From Shewanella maritima (GTDB lineage: Bacteria; Pseudomonadota; Gammaproteobacteria; Enterobacterales; Shewanellaceae): a DNA stretch of 64,000 nt. The DNA is taken from contig NZ_CP036200.1 in assembly GCF_004295345.1 (NCBI RefSeq), positions 2,743,501 through 2,807,500 on the forward strand, in the 5' to 3' direction. A model generated the notes under the pieces. It was not told the DNA's origin, did no database searches, and saw nothing but the letters and a program-made list of their open reading frames with translations. Below, piece after piece: positions 36,783-45,957 of this stretch (positions are counted from its first letter, which is position 1; each line of letters starts with the position of its first letter). The translations under genes and the position numbers were made by a program.

Positions 36783-37161
36783 ACAAATAATTTTTAACTT
36801 TTTCTCTGCTAGTTATCGATTCTCAACTTATTTTTACTGATTTTTCAGCGAGTTTTTAGTCCAATTTTAAAACTATATACCTATTTATATCAGTATCTTA
36901 CCTCTGCTTGTTTATAGCTTTCGTCGCTTGAGGTTACAAGTGTTTCGTAATTTCTTACCTAGGGTTAACTTTTGTTGACGCAGATCACGTTTTTGTTTGA
37001 TCAAAAACGGTTCACGTGAGTTGCAATCCCTATATTTAGAAGTACACTTGCCCGCAATCGGGTGGAGCTTTTACTCTATTTATTGTTGTTCTCTAATATA
37101 TAAAAGCCATTAGCTCACAGCTCGAAATCACCAAACAACAAAAAAGAACTAGAGAGATTTC
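36783..37161. promoter_or_regulatory. fadL upstream region with CRP-like site and nested inverted repeat
   Basis: No gene is present. A CRP-like site is at 36974-36989 (GTTGA-N6-TCACG). Directly next to it, overlapping by two bases, is the perfect inverted repeat CGTTTTTG-N6-CAAAAACG at 36988-37009. The pair suggests joint control of fadL by carbon status and by a fatty-acid regulator such as a PsrA or FadR type protein; the second assignment is a guess. Confidence 0.55.
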
Positions 37162-38505
37162 ATGAAAAAGTCAGTAGTAACATTGGCCGTAACTGCGGCT
37201 GTCTTAGGGATGAGTTCACAGGCATCTGCGGCGGGCTTTCAGTTAGCTGAATACTCAGCTACAGGTATGGGCCGCGCATTTGCTGGTGAAGCGGCAATGG
37301 CTGACAACGCTTCTGCTCAAGCTCGCAACCCCGCAATGTTGACTTACCTGGAAGGCCGTCAATTGTCAGCGGGTGGTATTTATATCCAACCAAATGTTGA
37401 TGTACTTGGTGATGTAGCAATTAGCTCACCACTTATTGGTGAAGACCCAATTGTGGTTAATGCTGATGCAAAAGACTTTGCAGGTAGCGCATTTGTACCT
37501 AACTTCTACTACTCAAGCCAAATTAATGACCAATGGACTTGGGGTGTAGCGTTAAATTCAAACTATGGTTTAGCAACTGAGCTAGAGCCGACTCACGCAG
37601 CTGCTATCTTTGGCAATGAAACGGGTATTACCACGGTTGAGTTTAACCCGAACATTGCTTACAAGGTTAATGAGCAATTTAGTGTTGGTGCTGGTATCCG
37701 TGTTGTTTACGGTGAAGGTCATGTTGGCGCGACTATGCCAGGCTGGATCGACGGCATTAAGCAACTTGTTCCTGATTTAGCGCCTATGTTGCCAGAAGCG
37801 GGTGCAAGCCTGAAGTATATGGAAGGGGATGACATCGCCTTTGGTTGGCAGATTGGTACTAGTTGGCAGATCAATCAAAACCACCGTTTAGGCTTTGCTT
37901 ATCACAGTGGTGTGGAGCTTGAGCTTGACGGTCACGCATCTGGTCTACTTTATACTGGTAGCGATAGCGTTCAAGTTGAAGGTTATTTACCGATTGAGTT
38001 ACCAGCATTTGCTGAGCTCGCATCTCATCACCAACTCACTGACAATTGGGCAATGCACGCGAGTGTTAACTGGACTCAATGGAGTGTGTTTAAAGAGCTA
38101 GTTGCCTACTTCCCAGGTGAAACTAAACCAATTGGTGATATTGATTCAGATCTTGTTAAAGAAGAGAATTTTAAAGATAACTGGCGCTTTGCTTTAGGTA
38201 CTACGTACCAACTAAATGATCAGTGGTTAATTCGTGGCGGCATGGCACTTGATAAGGGCGCGGCGCAAGATGAGTATCGCTCAACCACAATTCCAGACTC
38301 AGACCGTCTATGGTTCAGCACTGGCTTAGGTTATCAAGCATCTAAAAATTTAACCGTTGATTTCTCGGTGACTTACATCAAGGGGATTGGTGATGCACCA
38401 ATCAACGAGACTCAAGATTTACTTGGTCTAGCTGAGGTTAGCTTTAGCGGTGATGTTAACGCTGATGTTTGGCTAGCGGGCGCGCAGCTTAACTATAAGT
38501 TCTAA
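37162..38505 (+). CDS. fadL: FadL family outer-membrane long-chain fatty acid transporter
   Basis: The 447-residue protein starts with a signal peptide (MKKSVVTLAVTAAVLGMSSQ, cleavage after ASA). The mature start AGFQLAEYSATGMGRAFAGE is the FadL hatch region, and the NPAMLTYLEGRQLSAGG stretch follows. The protein ends in a beta-barrel signature, NADVWLAGAQLNYKF, with a terminal Phe for outer-membrane insertion. It imports long-chain fatty acids. It is a single gene with its own terminator. Confidence 0.94.
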   Translation: MKKSVVTLAVTAAVLGMSSQASAAGFQLAEYSATGMGRAFAGEAAMADNASAQARNPAMLTYLEGRQLSAGGIYIQPNVDVLGDVAISSPLIGEDPIVVNADAKDFAGSAFVPNFYYSSQINDQWTWGVALNSNYGLATELEPTHAAAIFGNETGITTVEFNPNIAYKVNEQFSVGAGIRVVYGEGHVGATMPGWIDGIKQLVPDLAPMLPEAGASLKYMEGDDIAFGWQIGTSWQINQNHRLGFAYHSGVELELDGHASGLLYTGSDSVQVEGYLPIELPAFAELASHHQLTDNWAMHASVNWTQWSVFKELVAYFPGETKPIGDIDSDLVKEENFKDNWRFALGTTYQLNDQWLIRGGMALDKGAAQDEYRSTTIPDSDRLWFSTGLGYQASKNLTVDFSVTYIKGIGDAPINETQDLLGLAEVSFSGDVNADVWLAGAQLNYKF

Positions 38506-38539
38506 AATTTTTAGCTACTGCAATAACTAACACAGCGTG

Positions 38540-38567
38540 AAGCCCTAACTTAGGTTAGGGCTTTTTT
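38540..38567 (+). terminator. Terminator of fadL
   Basis: AAGCCCTAAC, loop TTAG, GTTAGGGCTT followed by TTTT. Confidence 0.92.
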
Positions 38568-38662
38568 ATGGGTAATGGCTTGAGTACCTAGCTATACTTT
38601 ATTTATAGATATCTGCTATAAAATACTGATATTAAATAATTATAATCAAATAACGAAGAATA

Positions 38663-40165
38663 ATGGGTAATGCTATGAGTGATAAACCGTATATTGTGGC
38701 ACTTGATCAAGGAACCACGAGTTCACGTGCCATTGTGTTTGATCGCAACGCTAACATAGTGGCTTTGTCGCAGCGTGAATTTACCCAAATTTATCCCCAA
38801 GCAGGCTGGGTTGAACACGACCCTATGGAGATCTGGTCTTCGCAAAGTTCATCGTTAACTGAAGTACTCTCTAGAGCAGGTATTTCTCATCAGCAAATTG
38901 CAGCAATTGGCATTACTAATCAACGTGAAACCACCATTGTTTGGGACAAGCAAACCGGTAAACCCGTGTATGGCGCTATCGTATGGCAATGTCGGCGCTC
39001 GGTTGATATTTGTCAGGCTCTTAAAGCACAAGGTACTGAACAACTCATTAAGCTAAAAACAGGGTTAGTGTTAGACCCTTATTTTTCAGCATCGAAAGTA
39101 AAATGGATACTCGATAACGTCGATGGCGCGAGGCAAAAAGCCCAAGCTGGTGAGCTGCTATTCGGTACCGTCGATACCTGGTTAGTATGGAAGCTCACGC
39201 AAGGCAGTGTGCATGTTACCGAGCCAACCAATGCTAGCCGCACCATGTTGTACAACATTCATACCCAAAAGTGGGACGATGAGCTGCTAGAGCTATTTGA
39301 TATACCTAAATCTATGCTGCCAGAAGTTAAAAGCTCAAGTGATGTATATGGCACAACCAATATTGTTGGTGGTGAGGTTGCTATTGCGGGCATGGCGGGC
39401 GATCAGCAAGCGGCATTGTTTGGTCAGCTGTGCGTCGCGCCAGGTATGGTAAAAAACACCTATGGTACAGGTTGCTTTTTATTGATGAACACGGGTGACA
39501 AAGCGGTAACATCAACCCATGGTTTATTAACGACTGTGGCGGTTGGGCAAGATGGCCAAGCTTGCTACGCACTTGAAGGTTCAGTGTTCATGGGCGGCGC
39601 GATTATTCAGTGGCTGCGCGATGAGCTAGGGCTGATTGATGAAGCACAAGACACGCAATATTTTGCCGATAAAGTTGCCGACACCAATGGTGCTTATCTA
39701 GTACCAGCATTTGTCGGGCTAGGTGCACCTTATTGGGATGCCGATGCTAGAGGCGCGATTGTAGGGTTAACTCGTGGAGTTAATCGCAATCATTTGATCA
39801 GAGCTGGGCTTGAGGCTATCGCATACCAGTCTGCAGATGTGATTACGGCGATGACCAAAGATGCGCAAATGCCGCTTAGCCAAATCAAGGTAGATGGCGG
39901 TGCGAGTGCCAACGATATGTTGATGCAGTTTCAAGCTGATGTCAGTAATGTTGAGGTTATCCGTCCCGCGATGGTGGAAACAACAGCTTTGGGCGCGGCA
40001 TTTCTCGCAGGCCTCGCGGTTGGCGTGTGGAACTCAACCCAAGAGTTACAGCATATATTGAGCTTAGATAAGCAGTTTATGCCACATATGGATGATGATG
40101 TACGTCAACAAAAGCTTCTGGGCTGGCACAATGCGTTGAAGCAAGTTAGTGATAAGGTAGAGTAG
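38663..40165 (+). CDS. glpK: Glycerol kinase
   Basis: The enzyme phosphorylates glycerol to glycerol-3-phosphate in the cytoplasm. The FGGY-kinase signature is intact: [19 protein letters not shown] at the start, [12 protein letters not shown] near residue 265, and [16 protein letters not shown] near residue 405. The ATG at 38663 adds four residues before [13 protein letters not shown] 38675 is an equally good start by homology. The neighbouring transporter gene glpF is not in the window. The gene is convergent with a small unknown gene. Confidence 0.97.
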   Translation: MGNAMSDKPYIVALDQGTTSSRAIVFDRNANIVALSQREFTQIYPQAGWVEHDPMEIWSSQSSSLTEVLSRAGISHQQIAAIGITNQRETTIVWDKQTGKPVYGAIVWQCRRSVDICQALKAQGTEQLIKLKTGLVLDPYFSASKVKWILDNVDGARQKAQAGELLFGTVDTWLVWKLTQGSVHVTEPTNASRTMLYNIHTQKWDDELLELFDIPKSMLPEVKSSSDVYGTTNIVGGEVAIAGMAGDQQAALFGQLCVAPGMVKNTYGTGCFLLMNTGDKAVTSTHGLLTTVAVGQDGQACYALEGSVFMGGAIIQWLRDELGLIDEAQDTQYFADKVADTNGAYLVPAFVGLGAPYWDADARGAIVGLTRGVNRNHLIRAGLEAIAYQSADVITAMTKDAQMPLSQIKVDGGASANDMLMQFQADVSNVEVIRPAMVETTALGAAFLAGLAVGVWNSTQELQHILSLDKQFMPHMDDDVRQQKLLGWHNALKQVSDKVE

Positions 40166-40186
40166 CGGCAGAGATAATCTTAAAAC

Positions 40187-40474
40187 CTAAATCTCAACGT
40201 CAATCTTGTGCGGTTTTGTTTTATTGGTAAGCGGCGCATCGTCGTCAGTTAGCAGCTTGTCTTTTGCTTGTTGGTTACTTTTGTTTTGGGCTAATTTTTC
40301 TTGAACTGATCGCTGCTGCGCTGCCATGTTAAACAGTTCAGTATTGTGGTTACCTTGGTGATCCTCTGCCTGGATCTGAGTATCTGAATTAACCTGAGCG
40401 ACTTTACGTTTACGCTCAGATTTTAGGCGCTGCGGCCTCGCGACCATAGCATATATGCTATCTAATCCACTCAT
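40187..40474 (-). CDS. Small hypothetical protein
   Basis: The 95-residue protein starts MSGLDSIYAMVARPQRLKSE and is highly polar, rich in Lys, Gln, Asn and Asp, with no membrane segment and no cysteine. It is likely disordered or helical. AAAGGAG lies just upstream of the start codon at 40474, which supports translation. It is convergent with glpK with a 21-bp gap. No family is recognised. Confidence 0.6.
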   Translation of the reverse strand: MSGLDSIYAMVARPQRLKSERKRKVAQVNSDTQIQAEDHQGNHNTELFNMAAQQRSVQEKLAQNKSNQQAKDKLLTDDDAPLTNKTKPHKIDVEI

Positions 40475-40842
40475 ATCGACTCCTTTTATTAATTCCTCTA
40501 CTCATTTTATCGGCAGAGTTTGGCTGATTTTTAGCCAGTTCATTAGGGTTTAAACTTTCGCATGAATTTAGAGGACAAGCTAATCAACCTGAGTTTAGGT
40601 TGGTGAGATGTGAATGCTTACCTATTCACTCGCTGACTCTGGTTTACTTTTGAGTTACACCAAACGCGCTTTTGCAGCTGTCATTACCCATAAAACAAAT
40701 CGATTTGTATAAATATTGTACGCCAATTAGCGTCAATTTGAGCAACAACTTGTATGTTAAACAACAATTTGAGGCATTTGTCCCAGTTATTAAAATCGGT
40801 GCTAACCCGCTTGGTATCTGGATTTATTCTGATTTTCTTTCC

Positions 40843-40872
40843 TTGACAACCCTTGCATTGAGTCCCTAAACT
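40843..40872 (+). promoter_or_regulatory. Pmra promoter of the division and cell-wall cluster
   Basis: A perfect -35 TTGACA at 40843-40848 is followed after 18 bp by TAAACT (40867-40872), four of six for -10. It lies just upstream of the MraZ repeats and so would be blocked by MraZ. Confidence 0.65.
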
Positions 40873-40880
40873 TAGCATTT

Positions 40881-40905
40881 GTGGGAAAAAGTGGATCATT
40901 GTGGA
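40881..40905 (+). promoter_or_regulatory. MraZ operator (three GTGGR repeats, 10-bp period)
   Basis: GTGGG at 40881, GTGGA at 40891 and GTGGA at 40901 repeat with exactly 10-bp spacing. In E. coli MraZ binds TGGGN repeats separated by five bases upstream of its own gene. The same layout here indicates autoregulation of the cluster. Confidence 0.8.
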
Positions 40906-40934
40906 TCAAATGCTAACAACAAGGACCTAAATAC

Positions 40935-41393
40935 GTGCTTCGAGGTGCTAGTGCCATCAACATGGATGCCAAAGGACGGATCGCCATTCCAGCGCGATAC
41001 CGCGAGTCTTTGCGCAGCCAACATGAAGGTATTCTCGTTGTAACCGTCGATATTAGCGATCCCTGTTTACTCATTTATCCCCTTCACGAATGGGAGCAAG
41101 TCGAAGACAAGCTGAAACGACTTGCTGATACCAATCCAAAGCAACGTGTGTTTAAGCGCAAGTTACTTGGGTATGCGCAGGACTGTGAAATGGACTCGCA
41201 CAGCCGCATCGTGATCCCGCCAACGTTACGCCAATTTGCTCAGCTGGAGAAGAAAACCATGCTGGTAGGTGTAAGCAACAAATTTGAATTATGGGATGAG
41301 GCAAGTTGGCAGCAAAAACTTGCCGATGATGAAGCGCTAATCGAGCAGATGGACTTTTCACAAGATCCAAGCTTGGCCGACTTCTCCCTGTAA
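40935..41393 (+). CDS. mraZ: MraZ, transcriptional regulator of the dcw cluster
   Basis: The 152-residue protein begins at a GTG preceded by AAGGA and reads MLRGASAINMDAKGRIAIPA, the first SpoVT/AbrB-like domain; the second repeats as CEMDSHSRIVIPPTLRQFA near residue 85. MraZ forms ring oligomers and represses the dcw promoter. It is the first gene of the cluster. Confidence 0.96.
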   Translation: MLRGASAINMDAKGRIAIPARYRESLRSQHEGILVVTVDISDPCLLIYPLHEWEQVEDKLKRLADTNPKQRVFKRKLLGYAQDCEMDSHSRIVIPPTLRQFAQLEKKTMLVGVSNKFELWDEASWQQKLADDEALIEQMDFSQDPSLADFSL

Positions 41394-41422
41394 ATAAAAC
41401 CTTTAGTTAAAAGAAGAGTGAC

Positions 41423-42364
41423 ATGAGCCAAGAGTTTGCCCATTTATCAGTACTGCTAAAAGAGACGGTAGACGGCCTCAATATTAAGCCTGACGGCATT
41501 TATATTGACGGTACGTTTGGTCGTGGTGGGCATTCCCGTCAGGTACTTAAGCGTCTTGGTGAAAATGGTCGCTTGATCGCCATCGATCGCGACCCGCAAG
41601 CGATTGAGGCGTCAAAACAATTTGCTGATGATAAGCGTTTTCAGATTGTTCATGGCGGTTTCGGTCAGTTAGCCGACTATGTAGAAGACCTAGGGCTTAC
41701 TGGCAAGATTGATGGTGTGTTACTTGACCTAGGCGTGTCATCGCCACAGCTTGATGATGCTGATCGTGGCTTTAGCTTCTTACGCGACGGTCCGCTCGAC
41801 ATGCGTATGGATAACAGCCAAGGTGAAACTGCTGCGCAGTGGATAGCGCGTGCTGAAATTGAAGATATGGCTTGGGTATTTAAAACCTACGGCGAAGAGA
41901 AAAATGCTCGCCATATTGCTCGCTGTATAGCAGCAGACAGACAAGAAACGCCTTTTACTCGTACGAAGGAATTGGCGGATCTGATCTCTCGTATCACTAA
42001 GAAAAAAGAAAAAAATAAGCACCCAGCGACTCGTGTATTCCAGGCTATTCGCATTTATATCAACAGCGAGCTAGAGCAAATTGACCAGGCGCTTGAAGGG
42101 TCACTAACGGCATTAGCGCCGCAAGGTCGACTATCAATTATTAGCTTCCACTCGCTTGAAGATCGCATGGTGAAGCGTTTTATTCGCCGCCATAGCCAAG
42201 GTGAAAGTGTGCCTCACGGACTGCCGATCACTGAAGCAGAATTAAATAAGAACAAAAAGCTTAAAGCAGTTGGTAAGGCGATGAAGCCATCTGAAGCTGA
42301 GCTTGAAGTAAACCCGCGTGCACGTAGTTCAGTACTGCGCGTGGCTGAGCGCTTAGATAACTAA
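41423..42364 (+). CDS. rsmH: 16S rRNA m4C1402 methyltransferase RsmH
   Basis: The 313-residue enzyme methylates N4 of C1402 in 16S rRNA. The start [20 protein letters not shown] and the SAM-binding [13 protein letters not shown] near residue 30 are typical, as is [17 protein letters not shown] near residue 240. It follows mraZ after 29 bp. Confidence 0.97.
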   Translation: MSQEFAHLSVLLKETVDGLNIKPDGIYIDGTFGRGGHSRQVLKRLGENGRLIAIDRDPQAIEASKQFADDKRFQIVHGGFGQLADYVEDLGLTGKIDGVLLDLGVSSPQLDDADRGFSFLRDGPLDMRMDNSQGETAAQWIARAEIEDMAWVFKTYGEEKNARHIARCIAADRQETPFTRTKELADLISRITKKKEKNKHPATRVFQAIRIYINSELEQIDQALEGSLTALAPQGRLSIISFHSLEDRMVKRFIRRHSQGESVPHGLPITEAELNKNKKLKAVGKAMKPSEAELEVNPRARSSVLRVAERLDN

Positions 42365-42376
42365 CGGCGTTAGATT

Positions 42377-42691
42377 ATGAGTCAGTCGTCACTCAATCTA
42401 GGTCGCATTGTGTTGCAGGACATATTGCATCACAAATGGCTAGTGTTGCTTGGCTTTATTGTGTTGCTTAACGGTGTTGCCGTGGTGATCACTACAGATG
42501 CTACCCGTAAATTGACATCGAAGTGGGATGTGCTGCTGCAAGAGCAAGACAAGTTAGATATTGAATGGCGTAATTTACTGCTTGAAGAGCAGTCGCTGTC
42601 AGAGCATAGCCGAGTAACGCGCATTGCCAGTAAGCAGTTGAATATGGCAAGGCCGTTACCGAAAGAAGAAATTGTAATTAGAACAAAATAG
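42377..42691 (+). CDS. ftsL: Cell division protein FtsL
   Basis: The 104-residue bitopic protein has a short cytoplasmic part, a membrane helix near residues 20-38 (WLVLLGFIVLLNGVAVVITT), and a periplasmic leucine-zipper coiled coil. FtsL joins FtsB and FtsQ to activate FtsWI. It sits between rsmH and ftsI as in most Gammaproteobacteria. Confidence 0.93.
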   Translation: MSQSSLNLGRIVLQDILHHKWLVLLGFIVLLNGVAVVITTDATRKLTSKWDVLLQEQDKLDIEWRNLLLEEQSLSEHSRVTRIASKQLNMARPLPKEEIVIRTK

Positions 42692-42706
42692 TTGAGCACA
42701 AGGACA

Positions 42707-44443
42707 ATGGCGAGACAGGCAAAACGGAAACAAAACCCGACCTTAATTCCATGGCGTTTATACGTTGTGGTCGGGGTAGTGTTTGCGCTGTTTATAAGCT
42801 TGATTGCTCGTGCTGCTTATATTCAACTTATTGAGCCAGATCGCTTACGCCATGAAAGTGATATGCGCACCTTGCGAACTACCAGTAATCAGGTGCAACG
42901 CGGGCTGATTTCAGATCGCAATGGCGAAATGATGGCGGTGAGTGTACCGGTTCGCGCCGTATGGGCCGACCCGAAACATGCGCACGACAAAGATGCGTTT
43001 AAGGATATGCGCCGCTGGCAGGCATTAGCAGATGTATTGCAAGAGCCTGTTGATGAGCTAGTTGCCAAAGTTAAGAGTAATCCAAAGCGCCGCTTTGTTT
43101 ACCTTAAGCGTCAGGTGACATCAGCTGTTGCTGATTACATTAAAGAGCTCAAAATTGGCGGTATTTACCTTAAGAATGAGTCGCGCCGTTATTATCCAGG
43201 TGGTGAGATCTCGGCTCAGCTGATTGGTATCACCAACATTGATGATGTCGGTATTGAGGGCATTGAAAACACCTACAACACCTGGCTAACGGGCACTCCA
43301 TCAAAGCAAAAGGTTCGTAAGTCGCGTGACGGTCGCGTGGTAGAGCATCTTGATGTGGTGCAAGAGGGCGAAAGCTCTAATGATCTTGTGTTAAGTATCG
43401 ACCAGCGTATTCAGCAGCTTGCTTATCGTGAGCTGAAAAAAGCCACCGAGATGTACCAGGCAACATCTGGTTCTGTCGTGGTGCTTGACGTGCATACAGG
43501 TGAAGTACTGGCAATGGTAAACACGCCGTCGTACAACCCAAATGCAAGGCAAAACCTGCAGTCGCATCGCATGCGTAACCGTGCACTGACCGATACCTTT
43601 GAGCCTGGCTCAACCGTGAAACCATTTGTAGTCGCCGCTGCACTTGAAGCTGGCACCATTGAAGTTGATGAGTTAATCCCTACCGCGCCAGGTTGGATGC
43701 GCATTGGTGGTCGTCAGGTACGTGATTCAAACAACAATGGCGACATGTCGTTGGCGAAGATTCTGGTTAAGTCGAGTAACGTCGGGATCAGTAAGATTGC
43801 CTTGTCGATGCCGGTGCAACAGCTACTTGGTACCTACCAATCTATGGGCTTAGGTAATTACTCAGGCATTAACTTAACCGGTGAAAGTGCGGGCTTAATT
43901 CATGACCGTCGTCGTTGGTCTGAGTTTGAGCGTGCAACACTTTCTTTTGGTTATGGCTTTACCGCTACGCCGCTACAAATTGCCCGTATGTATGCCACCT
44001 TAGGCAGTGGCGGCATGCTTTATCCGGTATCAATTTTAAAACTCAAGCATCAGCCAGAAGGTCAGCAGGTGATTTCACCAGAAGTGGCGCAGCAGGTGAT
44101 GAAGATGCTGGTGGGTGTAACAGAGGCCGGTGGTACAGCACGTAAAGCGCATATTGATGGCTACCCGATTGCTGGTAAAACCGGTACTAGCCGTAAAGCG
44201 GTTGCGGGTGGCTATGGTGATGATTATGTCGCTATTTTTGCTGGTGTTGCACCAGTACATAATCCGCGCCTAGCCATGTCGATTGTGATTAATGAGCCAA
44301 AAGGCGATCGCTACTATGGCGGTGACGTTGCTGGACCTGCCTTTGCAAAAATCATGTCTGGGGCGCTGCAAATGTTGAATGTAGAGCCCATTACCAAAAG
44401 AGAAGCCATTCATTTGGCTGCTGCGCCAAGGAGCGCAGAATAA
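42707..44443 (+). CDS. ftsI: FtsI (PBP3), septal peptidoglycan transpeptidase
   Basis: The ATG at 42707 is preceded by AAGGA; a TTG 15 bp upstream is less likely. The protein of 578 residues has one membrane helix near residues 22-40, a dimerisation domain with SDRNGEMMAVSVPVRAVWAD, and the transpeptidase domain. The active-site motifs are visible: STVK (FEPGSTVKPF, near residue 305), SSN, and KTGT (AGKTGTSRKA, near residue 490). It works with FtsW at the septum. Its stop overlaps the murE start (TAATG). Confidence 0.97.
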   Translation: MARQAKRKQNPTLIPWRLYVVVGVVFALFISLIARAAYIQLIEPDRLRHESDMRTLRTTSNQVQRGLISDRNGEMMAVSVPVRAVWADPKHAHDKDAFKDMRRWQALADVLQEPVDELVAKVKSNPKRRFVYLKRQVTSAVADYIKELKIGGIYLKNESRRYYPGGEISAQLIGITNIDDVGIEGIENTYNTWLTGTPSKQKVRKSRDGRVVEHLDVVQEGESSNDLVLSIDQRIQQLAYRELKKATEMYQATSGSVVVLDVHTGEVLAMVNTPSYNPNARQNLQSHRMRNRALTDTFEPGSTVKPFVVAAALEAGTIEVDELIPTAPGWMRIGGRQVRDSNNNGDMSLAKILVKSSNVGISKIALSMPVQQLLGTYQSMGLGNYSGINLTGESAGLIHDRRRWSEFERATLSFGYGFTATPLQIARMYATLGSGGMLYPVSILKLKHQPEGQQVISPEVAQQVMKMLVGVTEAGGTARKAHIDGYPIAGKTGTSRKAVAGGYGDDYVAIFAGVAPVHNPRLAMSIVINEPKGDRYYGGDVAGPAFAKIMSGALQMLNVEPITKREAIHLAAAPRSAE

Positions 44444-45957
44444 TGTTGTTAAAAGATTTACTCGCGCCCTGGTTTCATTATGCCGGGGCTGAAAGCATCG
44501 ACGAGCTAGTACTTGATAGCCGTCAAGCATCACAAGGTAAGCTATTCGTGGCTTTACCTGGCTATCAGGTGGATGGCCGAAACTTCATCGAACAAGCAAT
44601 TAACTCAGGTGCAAGCGCAGTATTAACCCATACCGACCAGCCTGATGAGCATAGTGCTGTTGAATATAAGCTGGTTGAATATAGTCACGTTGAACAAAAA
44701 GCGCAGCAAATTCCTGTGATTAGTTTCTTTCAGTTGAACCGCCAATTGTCAGCCATTGCCGCGCAGTTTTATCAAGTATCAACGCAGTCGATTAATGTGA
44801 TTGGCATTACTGGCACTAATGGCAAAACTTCAGTGAATCAGATTATTGCCCAGCTTATTGAGGCCTCGGGCCAAAAAGCTGCGGTAATGGGCACCTTGGG
44901 TAATGGGCCACTAGGAGAGTTGGTTGAAAGTGGCAATACCACTGCTGATGCCATTACCGTCATGCGTCAATTAGCTGAATTTTCAAGCCTAGGTTGCAGT
45001 ACCTGCGCAATGGAAGTGTCAAGCCATGGCTTATCACAAGGGCGTGTAGAGGCTGTGCCATTTTCAACAGCGGTGTTTACAAATTTAAGTCGCGATCATT
45101 TAGATTTTCATGGTGACATGCAGTCTTATGGCGCGGCCAAGAAGCGTTTATTTAGCTTCCCCCATGTGCGCCACGGTGTAATCAATGCTGATGATGACAT
45201 AGGTAAAAAGTGGCTCAATGAACTGAGCGACCGTGGTTATCAGTCATATAGCCTGATTAACCCTAATGCCGATTATTTTTGTGATGCAATTCATTACCAC
45301 AATCAAGGTGTGAGTGCGCGCTTGCATTACCGTGTTGCTGATAATCGCCGCGCGACTATTAAGTTAAACACCGCTCTGCTCGGGGCTTTCAACTTAGCAA
45401 ATGTACTCGCGGCCGTTGCCGCGCTACATCAGCAGGGGATTGAAATGGCGACTCTGAACGCTGCAATCGCTAACGTAAAACCGGTTGCTGGGCGTATGGA
45501 AACCTTTAGCAATGAAGAGACAGCAACCATTGTCGTTGATTATGCCCACACGCCAGATGCACTAGAGCAGGCACTAGCTGCGCTGCGGTTACATTGTGAT
45601 GGTCAGCTTTGGTGTGTGTTTGGTTGCGGCGGTGACCGTGATAAGGGCAAGCGGCCATTAATGGCGCGCGCAGCTGAGCAAGGCGCAGATAGAGTTGTCA
45701 TTACATCAGACAATGCCCGCAGTGAAGACCCACAACAGATTATCGACGATGCTAAACAAGGCCTGAGTCATCCCGCATTAGCAATTTGTGAGGTTGACAG
45801 AGTAACAGCTATTAAGCGTGTGGTTGCTCATGCTAAACCTGGCGACATTGTGTTGCTTGCGGGCAAAGGACATGAAACCTACCAGGAAGTTGCGGGCGAG
45901 AAACATCATTATGATGAGCGCGCACTGGCTGCTGAATTAGTTGGGGGAACATTATGA
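44443..45957 (+). CDS. murE: MurE, UDP-MurNAc-tripeptide ligase
   Basis: The enzyme adds meso-diaminopimelate to UDP-MurNAc-L-Ala-D-Glu. The ATP-binding GITGTNGKTSVNQII is near residue 122 and the central domain has MEVSSHGLSQGRVEAV. The diaminopimelate recognition motif, usually DNPR, reads DNAR here (TSDNARSEDP), with the key Arg kept, so diaminopimelate specificity is still expected. Length 504 is normal. It overlaps murF by four bases. Confidence 0.96.
   Translation: MLLKDLLAPWFHYAGAESIDELVLDSRQASQGKLFVALPGYQVDGRNFIEQAINSGASAVLTHTDQPDEHSAVEYKLVEYSHVEQKAQQIPVISFFQLNRQLSAIAAQFYQVSTQSINVIGITGTNGKTSVNQIIAQLIEASGQKAAVMGTLGNGPLGELVESGNTTADAITVMRQLAEFSSLGCSTCAMEVSSHGLSQGRVEAVPFSTAVFTNLSRDHLDFHGDMQSYGAAKKRLFSFPHVRHGVINADDDIGKKWLNELSDRGYQSYSLINPNADYFCDAIHYHNQGVSARLHYRVADNRRATIKLNTALLGAFNLANVLAAVAALHQQGIEMATLNAAIANVKPVAGRMETFSNEETATIVVDYAHTPDALEQALAALRLHCDGQLWCVFGCGGDRDKGKRPLMARAAEQGADRVVITSDNARSEDPQQIIDDAKQGLSHPALAICEVDRVTAIKRVVAHAKPGDIVLLAGKGHETYQEVAGEKHHYDERALAAELVGGTL

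Larger units (their letters stand above)
40475..40934. promoter_or_regulatory. Region upstream of mraZ containing the dcw promoter
   Basis: No gene is supported. The right half holds the probable Pmra promoter and the MraZ operator described separately. The left part shows nothing clear apart from the promoter of the small gene at 40187. Confidence 0.5.

Noticed and set aside
40672..40899. Short open frames on both strands upstream of mraZ
   Set aside because: They overlap the mraZ promoter and operator and show no coding character.
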